Part shown: one piece after another, positions 40,762 through 50,879 of the stretch
How positions within the stretch are numbered: position 1 is the stretch's first letter
How the letters are laid out: every line of letters begins with the position of its first letter
From: Mesostigma viride
Lineage: Eukaryota > Streptophyta > Mesostigmatophyceae > Mesostigmatales > Mesostigmataceae
DNA length: 64,000 nt
Assembly: GCA_009746045.1 (NCBI GenBank)
Contig: RPFO01000240.1
Coordinates: forward strand, 62,001-126,000
Direction: 5' to 3'
Translations under genes and position numbers: made by a program
The notes under the pieces: model-generated
What the model was told of the DNA's origin: nothing
What the model saw: the letters and a program-made list of their open reading frames with translations, nothing else
The model's database searches: none

Positions 40762-41179
40762 GGCCGGGGGCGAGCCCCCGGTTGTGGCCCCCTCAGGTCC
40801 CCCGACGGATGCGGGCCAAGAGGAGACTACCTTCCATGTCTCCTTGGAACCACCGGAGCCTACCTTCCTAGTCTCCCTGGAACCACGTCCCCGTCCCGCA
40901 CCAGCCGGATCAGCAATGCCACGTCCTGCGGAGGCCCACTTCGTCGGGTCGACCCTCGCACCCTTCCGCGGAGGAACCGTGCCTACACACCATGGCAGAG
41001 ACGCGACCTCGGGTCGCGGAGGGCCCCAGCGGATCGGGCATTCTGGTACCAGCGGAGCCCGTGATGCGCCTGGAAGCGCTCGTGGCTGCGGTACAATCCG
41101 GACAGGACCTGATACAGCGCCTGATGGTCCAGCACGGTCGTCAAGGCGATCATTCTGCGGCCACCTCAGTGGGCTATGA
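40762..41179 (+). CDS. Element D ORF3, 3' part
   Basis: In-frame continuation of the ORF at 23384-24528 after element E. About 139 codons, Pro/Gly-rich with two similar TTFHVSLEPPEP / TFLVSLEPRPRP segments, ending at 41179. It overlaps the start of ORF4 by 188 bases in another frame. Confidence 0.5.
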
Positions 41180-41972
41180 TGCGGCTTCCAGAGCTCCTGG
41201 TCACGAGGAGTGGTCATTGGGGGACTTCATACGGCCGGTACCGGGCAGAGCGGTGAGACATGGTGGGCCAGGACCTCGCACGGAGAAGCTGTGTGTGACA
41301 TTCGAGGGACCTCCGGCTTTTCAGGTTCCCCCGGGCACGCACCTACCCGCTCCTCTGGTGTTTCAAGCGGGTCCTTGGTTCGCTGTGGATCGCGGGGCTT
41401 ACTGGGAACAGGTAGAGATCACCTTTCGGCCCCAGGTTCCCCTGCCCCTGCCGCAACCCGACGACCCTCGTTTTCCCCTTGCGGTGGGGCATACTGTGCG
41501 GTTCGGGTCCGAAGACTGGTGGGATTGGCGATATCAGGTCGACGGGGTGGGGCACGTGGTGACGCCTCCCAAGGTGGCTCCAGCTGAGGGGAGTGTCTTT
41601 CTTAATCTGGTGGCGCCTGATATTGTAGGGTCCCCGACGGTGTCGATCAACGATGATCACGTGCGTATGGAGGTTTTCATGATGGGGGTGCGCTTTGTCC
41701 GCGAGCATCGTTGTGGGGTGGTGGATCGGTCGGCGCTGACACTCCTATTCACTCATCCCCAGTACTTCGCTGGGTTCCTGTCTCTGTGGCCCAGAGGGTC
41801 GTGGGTGGAGCTGTCCCGGCTGGGCCGGCAGAAGGTGTCCCCCTACCAAGTGGCTTTTGAGGTTGACCTGTGTTCGCACCCTGGGGTGATGACTTCACAG
41901 ATGACCCACGCGGGGCGTAGGGCCTTCACTGAAATCCTGTCGCAGCGACGTGCCACTAGCGGCGGACGCTAG
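40992..41972 (+). CDS. Element D ORF4, unrecognised
   Basis: 326 residues from ATG to TAG, intact. Residues 25-50 form a possible helix (MRLEALVAAVQSGQDLIQRLM). Residues 90-300 look like a compact, mostly beta-rich globular domain with several Trp (FGSEDWWDWRYQVDGVGHVV, LSLWPRGSWVELSRL). No signal peptide or membrane segment is evident, so an envelope glycoprotein is unlikely. I know no family for it. It follows ORF3 and ends 218 bases before the 3' LTR. Its intact state contrasts with the shifted gag-pol of the same element. Confidence 0.6.
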   Translation: MAETRPRVAEGPSGSGILVPAEPVMRLEALVAAVQSGQDLIQRLMVQHGRQGDHSAATSVGYDAASRAPGHEEWSLGDFIRPVPGRAVRHGGPGPRTEKLCVTFEGPPAFQVPPGTHLPAPLVFQAGPWFAVDRGAYWEQVEITFRPQVPLPLPQPDDPRFPLAVGHTVRFGSEDWWDWRYQVDGVGHVVTPPKVAPAEGSVFLNLVAPDIVGSPTVSINDDHVRMEVFMMGVRFVREHRCGVVDRSALTLLFTHPQYFAGFLSLWPRGSWVELSRLGRQKVSPYQVAFEVDLCSHPGVMTSQMTHAGRRAFTEILSQRRATSGGR

Positions 41973-42190
41973 AGTGGTTAGAATAGTTTTCGTGACGGAT
42001 AGCGGATTGATCCAGTCACCATCAGAGTCTTACTACTACGTCAGAGTTGGTCCTGTGTATCAACTTCTAGAGGAACTGGCATTACTAACCTGCGGGTGAA
42101 CCGAGGTTGGGACATAGTACTCTTATAGTAGTGTTGTTTTCCAATCTCACTTGTACGGTAGGGACTACCGACCCCCATGGGGGGGAGGAG

Positions 42191-42774
42191 TGTTACGTCC
42201 CTGCCCTTTTGGTCGGACGTAACAATGGAATAAATTACTAAGGCTGTTTGGTCTATTGGACTTGGGTTTTATGGACCTTGGCTATTGTGTGAATTGGACT
42301 AGTTATTTTGGTCCTAGGTTGTCCTTCTAGGGGCCGGCGCTGTGGCGCCGCGCCAGTTCTGAGTCCGTCAGTAGTTCTAGGCGTGGATCCTATAGTTGAG
42401 GGTCGATGTCGGCCCGGATCCTACGTGGAATGAGTGACTCGGATTGTTCTAGGGAAATTGGCGTGTATCTGCGCCGCAACCAACCTAGGTTAAATTGGTC
42501 CGAGGACGAAAGTCTCGTCCTCTTGGTTTAATGAATGATAAGTGCGAATACGCCTACACATTGAGCCCGGGGCATTATCCATTTGTAATTGGTATTGCTA
42601 GCCAATATAAGTGTGAACTAATTAGCTTGGCATTAAGCCGTGATGCCAGATATCTCACGACTCCCGTCGTGAAGCGCAACCTACTTTAGGCTATCTTGAA
42701 TTATTCCTAATTCCGGCAAGGAGGGTCTTTCGCTACGTAGCTCAGGCTAGGTGTGTCTGGGCAGGGACGTAACA
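42191..42774 (+). repeat. Element D 3' LTR
   Basis: 584 bp and identical to the 5' LTR as far as I can read. It is preceded by the purine tract ATGGGGGGGAGGAG and followed by the TSD CGTGC. Confidence 0.92.
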
Positions 42775-42779
42775 CGTGC

Positions 42780-43081
42780 ATTCTAATTTATTCCTCTCGA
42801 CGAAAACATCAGATTGGACCCCCGTGGCGATGGTCATCAATAAAATCATCGACACTGCAAAAAACGCGAACTCCGCTACGAAGTAGTATCATTTACTCAT
42901 CGTCTTTAAGATTCGCTCAGTTTCTCTGCATTCCGCGAGCTATCTTTTTCTACTCTGCCTGAAAGCACGTCGCCATGGCCAGCTCCAGTAGGGGTGCGCG
43001 CACCGTGCACCACTTTTTCACGGTACGGACGGGTACCGCGAATTTTTCGGCGCCAAAAATATTCGCGCCGGGACCGTCCCC
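42780..43081 (-). other. Right end of element Y
   Basis: 302 bases matching, inverted, the left end of X (TTGCCATCGACA-type block, GTGCACGGTGCGCGC and GGCGCGAATATTTTT). No gene. Confidence 0.7.
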
Positions 43082-43085
43082 TTAA

Positions 43086-43228
43086 CCTCTAGTTGAGGCC
43101 TACCTCCTTGTTGGAGACCAACCCCAAGGTAATATATTTAATCAACCAAGCAATATTTTGTGGCTGTCATCACATTGAGTAACAAGGGGTCAAAAGATCT
43201 TTCCTCCTCCACCTTTACTATTTTAACA
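43086..43228 (+). repeat. Element C 5' LTR, second fragment
   Basis: Matches 44754-44896 and completes the 822-bp LTR. Followed directly by the primer site. Confidence 0.9.
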
Positions 43229-44074
43229 TGGTATCGGTATGGGAGTGACCCATGAACCCATTTCTTGAGCCGTGAACCGTTTCTCCAAAAGCCGCACTTT
43301 CCGGATCCCGTTTTTTGAGCGGTCGGCCTGCAGCCAGGTACCCAACTTTGAGCGTGCAGATCTTTTGACTGGGACATTATTTTTCACCGCTCTTAGATGC
43401 GTTGGAAGCGTCACATCGTCTTCGTTTCAACGCCGCCAAGAACGCTGTCATCGGCATCCTGGTGCAAAAGTTACTCAAGTTCGCACCGACCTACCTGGCC
43501 AGCTCGTCAGTGCGCATATCTTTTTAACGACTCATCCGTTGAGGTGTCGTCGAAAAGGGCATTCTGTGGCGATTCTATCAAGCCATAACGCGCCCCAAGC
43601 TGTTTAGTACTACGGCAACAAGGTTCATTCCTGTCGGACCAGCGGATTTCCGGAATTTCTCATCTTTCTCGTCAACAGCACATCCGTTTGGACCGCGCTA
43701 GGCGTCCATCGACGCGGAATTTTATGCTCGTTTCAACAAGCTATCATACGTTGTCATCGGTTTGGTACAACGCCAACCACACTCATTTCCGTGGCGCCAG
43801 CTGACGGACCTTTGCCGACATGCAACTTTTACGTGGCTTCTCTTTTGAGCCATTTGTGACGTCTTCGGATTCGTCTCCTTCTTCCGGTTTTAACAAGCCA
43901 TCACACGTTTCAGTTCATCAAGCTTTTCGACAACTGCATTGATTTGAAGTCGTCATGTCGTGGCTTACCGTGTAAGGGGGGAGTGGCTGGGTTGTTTCTA
44001 CCCGGTAAGCCCTACTGCCTAAGTAAGGGGGGAGCACAGTTGTTTGAGTCAATCCCAGCAACGTGCAAGGGGGG
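43229..44074 (+). other. Element C interior, non-coding
   Basis: 846 bases. It opens with the primer site TGGTATCGG and ends in AAGGGGGG. Three AAGGGGGG tracts occur (43974, 44025, 44067). A loose repeat CAAGCYATCAYACGTT occurs at about 43570, 43735 and 43890. No gag or pol motif is readable in any frame. Confidence 0.7.
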
Positions 44075-44896
44075 TGTCAGGATTTTAGATAATCCTGGTT
44101 GTGCCCGTTTGCTAGCCCATTTAATGTTGTGGCCAACTTTCTGTAAACGGGGGAATAATTAGGAATGCGTCCTAATAATAATAATAATCGCTTCCGCCCA
44201 CCGTATTTCTGGCCAAGATTGTGAGGGCTAGGTAGTGCTTGCCGTGTCCTTTACGGCGCTAGTTTTCTTATTGAAAACAGTTGAGTGAGTATACAAGTTA
44301 ATCCTGTACCTCGGCACTATATACGCATATCATTTATGGACATGCTAGTGGTTGCATGAATTTCTATAGTGAACTATTGTACGTCTCTGGCGCTGCCTAG
44401 GAGGCGCTGTGGCCTAGTCCCCGCATGCCATAACGTCGTGCCAACTAATGTTGGTCACCGTCACTTGTGGTGAAAAGTTTGCTCAATTTCATACCGTAAG
44501 ATTTGTAATGGATCAACGGTAGCAAACAGTGTAGCCGCCACTGAAGGACTTTGTCCCTTCCACATAAGTGACTCATGGTACACGAGAAATTTACCTTGTT
44601 GGTCCCCATGTGTATGGGTAAGCCCTAGTTGGGTATGGCTGCCTAGTTGGTAGACAAGAGACATGCTCTAGTTGAGTATGCAACAGTCTCTCGTTGAGAT
44701 TGTGTAGTGGCATAGTTTGCCCAAGCCCATGATTCCTAGTTGGATGGGATTAACCTCTAGTTGAGGCCTACCTCCTTGTTGGAGACCAACCCCAAGGTAA
44801 TATATTTAATCAACCAAGCAATATTTTGTGGCTGTCATCACATTGGGTAACAAGGGGTCAAAAGATCTTTCCTCCTCCACCTTTAATATTTCAACA
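44075..44896 (+). repeat. Element C 3' LTR
   Basis: 822 bp, TGTCAGGA to TCAACA. It keeps the uninterrupted GGGATTAACCTC site that Y occupies in the 5' LTR. Confidence 0.92.
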
Positions 44897-45399
44897 CACA
44901 CAACCATACCCACATTAATTAATTAATTAATTAATTAATAGACACGTGACTGCGTCACGTGAGCGTAAGTCCTCAGTGGGAGGGGAACATGGGATGGGGA
45001 ACCATACCCACATCATCCTTGCCACAATACGTTTTATGAATCCCCTCAAACCTTTGCGAGAAGCTATACTCTGCGACAGCGTCCCCTGGCGACGACATAT
45101 ACGCATATGCGTTCTCAGCTACTATATTCATTAATTCCCATGGCAGCCGTCTTGTGAGGGGTCCGACGTACCTTTGCTGCCAGAGATTCTTCTGCGAATG
45201 CGGTTGCCGCTGGGCGCTTTGCCACCCAGCGTGCTTCCCAGGCCCGCGCGTCCTCCATCGATACACAACAGAGGCTGTCCTGACTGCGAAAGACTTAATT
45301 ACCAAGGTCTTCGTCGTCAATTAACGCGTCTTCTACGTCTTCCACAGTGTGCATGCGTATAGCTAGCCAGCTATGTCGCGGTTTACGATCCAGTTAAAA

Positions 45400-45700
45400 A
45401 TAACGGCCCCGTAACCAGCCCAGTACCTAATATTGGGGCAGCTATGGCGCTGTACCCACTACCTGACCCGTCCCGTATACCCCAACGTAACCTGAACCGA
45501 AGCCGTTCACGCCCCCGTAAACATAACCGGCCCAGTTACTGGGCCGTACGGAATCTCGGGGCCAATATTCCGAATGGTACCGTAACCGGTCCGGTAACCC
45601 AAACCGCCAACGAATACGGACCCGTAACCTGGCCCGTCGAAGTTACTGGGCAGGTTACGGGGGCGTCGAAGTTACCGGACAGGTTACGGGGGCTTCAAAT
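45400..45700. repeat. Cluster of GTAACC/GGTTAC motifs
   Basis: About a dozen CCGTAACC or GGTTACGG motifs in both orientations, some as palindromes (CCCAGTTACTGGGCCG, ACCGGTCCGGTAACC). The 88-codon frame at 45444-45710 merely reads through it. Confidence 0.45.
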
Positions 45701-45838
45701 TAACTCCTAGTGCACCCCCCAGTCGGTGGTGCCTCCGCGTGTGACTAAGTTTGGCATGCATAGCGATCTTCGGGATGTGGTGCCCGCAACCCTGTAACTA
45801 GGAACTAGACATAGCTACATCCATCCACCCCATGCCGC

Positions 45839-46030
45839 AAGAAGCTCTCGGAGACTCGCTTCACGCTGGACGACGACTTGACCCTGGCCCAGCAACAGCG
45901 GCGACGCGAGCTATGGCCGACCTACCTTCAGCTGCGGCAGCGCGCAGGGGGGAAGCCGGTGTACTGGAGGGGGGCGGTCATCCACGTTGACCACAAGCCC
46001 TGGCAGGCCCCTCCTGCCACCTCAGACTAG
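45839..46030 (+). pseudogene. LINE-like ORF C-terminal fragment
   Basis: 63 codons without a start: KKLSETRFTLDDDLTLAQQQ, RRELWPTYLQLRQRAGG and YWRGAVIHVDHKPW, ending TAG. The pattern (leucine/charged helix, R-R-x-LW, then basic, WRG, h-V-D) recalls C-termini of LINE ORF1-type proteins. It may be a truncated relic, and the assignment is weak. Confidence 0.35.
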
Positions 46031-47002
46031 GGAACATATACCAGTAGTGTAGATTAGTCAGGCTTAGCCTAGTATGTGGCCCACGCTCATGTGCGCCCAT
46101 AATGGCCCCCATGGATGATGTCAAGGAGACAACCAGCGCAGGCCAGAAATCGGGAGAATCCGGACCATGGTAGCTCGAGCCTGCCGTTATCTTGTCCGCG
46201 TGTTCGAGTCGTTCAGGATGATGAAGATGAATTGTGATGGAAATGTGTATCCGTTTGCATTGAAATTATGGCTGGCTTACCCCCATGGATGATGTCTTCA
46301 GTATTTAGCTATACGCCATGCCTACAATGGGACCTCCCATGGATGTTGCAGTCAGCATTTAGCCATGCTATGTCTAAGCAGGGAGCTACTCTCTGCTGAG
46401 ATGCCATGTGTACACCAGCTATAGCCAAGCCACATACCTTCCACCCCATATGTCATGCAGGCCTTCTAGGCCCTCTCCTCAAGCCGCCTTGTGTGCTTGT
46501 GCTTGTTTAGGAGGCATGAACCATCATGGCGGTGCAGGTGCACCTTGTGCACCCAGAGCAGGTGATAGTTACAATACATCCTACACCTGCAGGTTGTCGC
46601 CCTGATTGTATCTAAAACCCATAGATGCCCCTTTCTCAGGGCTATGTGTTACCATATGCTCCCCACGGAGCTATGATTTTAATTAATTAATTAATTAATC
46701 CACCCCACGTGTCTATTCATTAATCCACCCCATCCCATATTCATTTCCCTGAGGACGTCTGCACACGTGACACAGTTACGTGTAAATTAATTAATTAATT
46801 GCTCTCATTAGGATCAAATCCATTCATGGAGCCTCGTGATCTCCCAACGGAGTCATGTTATAATTTCATTTCATTTCATTTCATTTAATGGAGCCTCGTT
46901 TTCATGGTGATGCATGAGAGAATTCAACGCATATGATAGGACGTAGTATATAATAACACGTGACGCAGTCACGTGTCTATTAATTATTAATTAATTAATT
47001 AA

Positions 47003-50000
47003 CAACACGCCCGGAAAGAAATCAATAATGGTTCTAGTCGCCCATTGTCCTCCAATGTTCTGGCCAGTCCTGCACAGCAAGTATACCTCAGCCCTTCGCT
47101 GCTACACCAAAACACTTTTAAATGTGCTGACATTTTCAAGAAGCAACTCGCACAACCTTGAAAGGTGGACATTAAGTGAAGTGAGACAACTATGCCTGGA
47201 CGCATTACATTTACACTATGTGTAAAATGTGTGGGCATGTGTGCAGCTATGACGCGTACAATGGGCACGCTACACAAGGGCAACTACAATGCATGCGCAG
47301 TTAATTCCTACCTGTACCGGGGTGGGTAATCAGGCAATCAGCGGGCCTTCTCCATGACATAAGCAGATGGCATCTCGCAGTGTTGAAATATTTATCTACA
47401 ACAATAAAACAGAAGTGTGGCGTTGGGGTGTGCAAGACAAGTTGTTTACAGAGGTAGTGCGAGAAAACCACTTACACATGGCGTCATTCCAAGAATTTAA
47501 ACGAACCACATGGGTCACACCCTGATGCAGCCGGCCGGTTCAGGATTGAGATAGGCAACACCAGTGGAATTGAAAATGCCATTCTGGTCCTCAGGCCAGT
47601 TGTTGGCGCGCAACACCATCAGCTCTGCTCTGGCCAAGGAAATGGAAGCAGATAACAACACTTGCTAACCGAGTGTAGCCCAGACCCGTCTATTCACATA
47701 AGCAACACAAGACCTGCAATGATGCCTGCCAGAAAGCCAGCAAGCCACCAACGTGCCAACGCAAGCCAGCAAACATGCAGCAAGCATAGCAAGAACTAAC
47801 CACAGTGATAATTTCACATCCCCAATCTGCCAGTCCTTAGTTGCGGAGCTGAGGCTGATTGCGAGTGCGGCCCGCTAACGGTGAAAGGTGGTTACCTGCA
47901 AAAAAAAATCGCCCTATAATTGCGCACAGCACTTGAGTGCTCTGTGATCTCTCAATAGAAGCCCATGTTCCGTCAATAACTTGCGAGTTGCGCCTGCAAG
48001 GCAAACAAGTACAGACAGCCACCAATGCAAGCAATACAGCTATGCGTATAACCTAGATATGCAAACAGGCGCACAAGTAAGCAAGCCACCTAGTACAGCA
48101 TTGAATGCATGCAATTGCGGCGGCGACAGCAATGGCAGTCATGACTTTGGACAGCCATGAGAGTCGTGACAGTCATGATAGCAAGGACAGCCATGAGAGC
48201 CATAACGGGCATTACCGCCATGACGGCCCAGCAGCGAACAATAATAACACCAAGACAAGTACAAAACCATAACCAACAAGCACTCCTGCTTGATGGGCTC
48301 TCGCTCGACAATGCAACGTCGGGACCTGACCCAAAGCACGGCCGCTTTTATGCACACTCCTACATTCATCAACCTACAATGGACAACGCAGAAGAACCAA
48401 GACAGCTTGCAGGAAAGAAGAAAAAAGAACAGCAACCCCGTTCGCCAGTTGCATGTTACGGCTGTTGAAAGGTGAATATGGCGAGCACAGTCGCAGGCAA
48501 CTCGCCTGGATTTTGGTCCGCCTGGCAACATTACAAGTCAATATCAATCTTCTAAGTGACACTCCATTGGCAGAGGCAATAATGCCAAGGAACATTCGAT
48601 AGTAATGCCGTCATTAGATTGACTGCCTTGGAACATTCTTGCACGACAAACACGGTAAGACTCAGGAAAAAATCCATGCAAAAATGCCTGCTATTGGATT
48701 GAAATCAACGCTTACTTGCACAATTATTGAAACAACAAGATATTGAAATATCAGTCTACACTCAGATAAATGTCCATGCAGGCCCCGTCACTTTCCGGAA
48801 TAACTTCCCCGCAATGGCTGCCGGGGTTGGCCGCTGCTCTGTCTGCTCTCGCGTTGGGTTTAACAGCTGTTACCTGTCAGAGCTCTTGACTCTTACTTAA
48901 CGACAGCTCTACCAAACGGAAGCCACTATTTTTATCAAGATTGGCCCGTCGTTGTATCATCCCACCAGCCTGAGCCACTACACGATTGATAAGAAGCACT
49001 CCAACCAATCTCCTGGTGGGAGGTTGGGCCCCGGCAAAGGCCCGGGCCAATGCGACTTTGCGAGGACATAACTTAGCTCCCCTTGCGTAAATGCAGCCCG
49101 CCACCGGCCTTCATGAAAGACACAATATAAACTTTGATCGACCATGCAACGTGAAGTGGCGAAGTCTCGATTTGCGCGCGACAGCGCAGTTATGGCATGC
49201 CCTGCTTTCCGCACCAAATTTCTCTGACGATTATAAAGAACACTTCCACTCTCATACTCGTCGTCCAGATTTGGCCCGTCGGAAGGGCGTCGGGCGAGGT
49301 AAAAGCGACCTTGCTACGATTGAAAATTCCATGGTGTTATGCGAAATAATGGAACCTTCCGTGCAATTTGGAGTAAAGAGCATTGCGTCAGGCCTGCATC
49401 GGGCGCAGTGCTTCCTTGAAATGGCCAAGTCTCGATTTTGCGCGCGACAGCGGTTTTGTGGTATGCCCTGCTTCTCGCGCCAAATCCGCCCTCTGGCCCA
49501 GCGCGGCGCGTCCGGACAAGTGCGGGTACCTCGGTGTCACCCGCACCTGCGGCATCCCGCACTTGTGTCACCTTTCGGATGTTGCTGCAAATACATAGTG
49601 GCTTCCGTGAGTTTTTATCGTTCATCTGAGTCTACAGGGCGTGCAATGAGGACGCGTGTGTGATCCGTGTGTCGCGCCGCGCCGCGCATAGTGTGCAGCA
49701 TGCTTCAGCTTCAAAGTCGCTGACGGCCGAGGCCAGCCTTGGGTCGCGCAAGAACCCTCCATTTCCGGTTGGTTTCACTCTTTTGATACTTTTTTTATTA
49801 ATCTGGCGGAGCCAATTTTCGGAAGAACCGTTAGGTTCGCCAGAATTGGCGAAGCTTATAAGGCCGTACACGTGAGAAAACATAGGAATAGGGGATGAAA
49901 ATCCGACAATCCATCCATCCATCCATCCGATCCACCGAATTTGTCCCGAATTTGCAAGCAGAAGGGTGAGGTTCTTCCGAAAATTGGCTCCGCCGTAGAG

Positions 50001-50879
50001 TTTCAACGGGCAAGTTGCAAACACGCACGTTACTTGATATTTTAATTATTTTTATTAATATTTTAATTTTAATTTTGTTTTTTTTTTTTTGAGACTATAT
50101 AGTTTGAGACAATTTGGTTTGAGACAATCACCACATTTCACTTTTGGTAGGGGGCGATAGCCCCCCCTCCCCCACTTTTTTCTTGTAGTCACTACTGCCT
50201 TTGACGTCATGCTCGCGCACCGTGCCGACTAGATGCTGACAGGGCTATCCGTCTGAGGTAACTCACATGAGCTCGCGAACAGTTCGCAAACTGGCCAGAT
50301 TTTGCCGCTTGGTTGCTCCAGGTTGCCTTCGAGGCTTCGACGTCATGTTTCCAGGTACATGGGCCTTTGACGTCATCTTCCCTGACGACTGTACTGGATG
50401 GCGACCTTTCGGCTGACAATCATCGGCAGACAATCATAGCAGCTATGATCAATGATTGTCTCAATAGCAGCTGTCTGTTCGGGGATTTGAAGGGGTCTAT
50501 TCTGATTTTGTATCTTTTCCGTGTCAATTATCATCCTTCTGTTGCCAGGCGGTTGGCAGCCTGGCAGGGAAAGCCAGGCTGGCAGGTAATGCCAGGGAAG
50601 ATATTGTAAATGTATGTTCTAGAAACGAGGGGATGTGCGCGCGCCGCAGAAACTATCTAGGGAAAGGAGCCGTAGGATGCTTGTTGAAGCTCCAAGGCGT
50701 GGCTGGACAGGAATTGTCCCCTCTGGAGTCTGGATACCCTACGAACCGCTGGAGGTGACCGAAACAATAAACGCGAAATAAAGGAGGGAGTCTGGGCATA
50801 ATCACCGCGAGGCCAGGGCTCTGCGCGCAAGTGGAAATCGTGGTCACGTGGCTGACCCGTGCTGAACCTGTGAGCAGTC
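47003..50879. other. Intergenic stretch, no gene supported
   Basis: Short frames only. It contains an 18-bp-like GACAGYCATGA minisatellite at about 48150-48205, a diverged direct repeat (49158-49229 and 49424-49500), a short inverted-repeat element (49805-49994) and an AT-rich stretch at 50035-50100. Confidence 0.5.
49805..49994. mobile_element. MITE-like element with 25-bp perfect inverted repeats
   Basis: 49805-49829 and 49970-49994 are exact inverse complements (GGCGGAGCCAATTTTCGG at the outer end). The 190-bp unit contains a (CCAT)n run. A convincing TSD is not visible. Similar to miniature inverted-repeat elements. Confidence 0.55.

Larger units (their letters stand above)
14905..42779 (+). 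mobile_element. Ty3/gypsy chromovirus D with extra ORFs, interrupted by element E
   Basis: TSD CGTGC lies at 14905-14909 and 42775-42779, with 584-bp LTRs at 14910-15493 and 42191-42774. Without E the element is about 11.6 kb. Order: LTR, hybrid-binding-domain ORF, gag with polyglutamine, zinc knuckle, retropepsin, reverse transcriptase (YLDD), RNase H, integrase, chromodomain, ORF3, ORF4, LTR. The order PR-RT-RH-IN-chromodomain defines a Ty3/gypsy chromovirus. Gag-pol is broken by six frame changes, although the LTRs read as identical. Confidence 0.9.
13310..43085 (-). mobile_element. TTAA-flanked DNA transposon Y, split by elements D, E and F
   Basis: TTAA at 13310-13313 and 43082-43085 flank GGGGAGGGTCCC at the left and, inverted, GGGGACGGTCCC at the right. 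The empty site is preserved in the 3' LTR of C. Without D and one TSD copy, Y is about 1898 bp and has no ORF. Its right end, read inward, matches the left end of X (GGCGCGAATATTTT and the GTGCACGGTGCGCGC block), so Y lies in the opposite orientation to X. Confidence 0.85.
12630..44901 (+). mobile_element. Coding-free LTR retrotransposon C, carrying the second nested stack in its 5' LTR
   Basis: TSD CACAC lies at 12630-12634 and 44897-44901. The 5' LTR is 12635-13313 plus 43086-43228 (679 + 143 = 822 bp), and the 3' LTR 44075-44896 is also 822 bp. The interior (43229-44074, 846 bp) has a TGGTATCGG primer site and an AAGGGGGG tract but no gag or pol, so C is a short non-autonomous LTR element (TRIM/LARD-like). 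The 3' LTR shows the empty TTAA site (44750-44753) that Y hit in the 5' LTR. Confidence 0.88.
44915..47002. repeat. Segment bounded by inverted (TTAA)n plus CACGTG palindromes
   Basis: The left end reads (TTAA)n then TAGA and CACGTGACTGCGTCACGTG (44943-44961). The right end is its inverse (46957-46975, then TCTA and TTAATTAA). A third, degenerate inverted copy with its neighbouring CCATCCCAT/CCTGAGG block lies at about 46680-46800. It may be a foldback or MITE-like element of 2.1 kb. No TSD is clear because of the simple repeats. Confidence 0.45.

Noticed and set aside
44911-44940. CRISPR-like or satellite array from TTAATTAA runs
   Set aside because: Simple tetranucleotide repeats without spacers; ordinary microsatellites.
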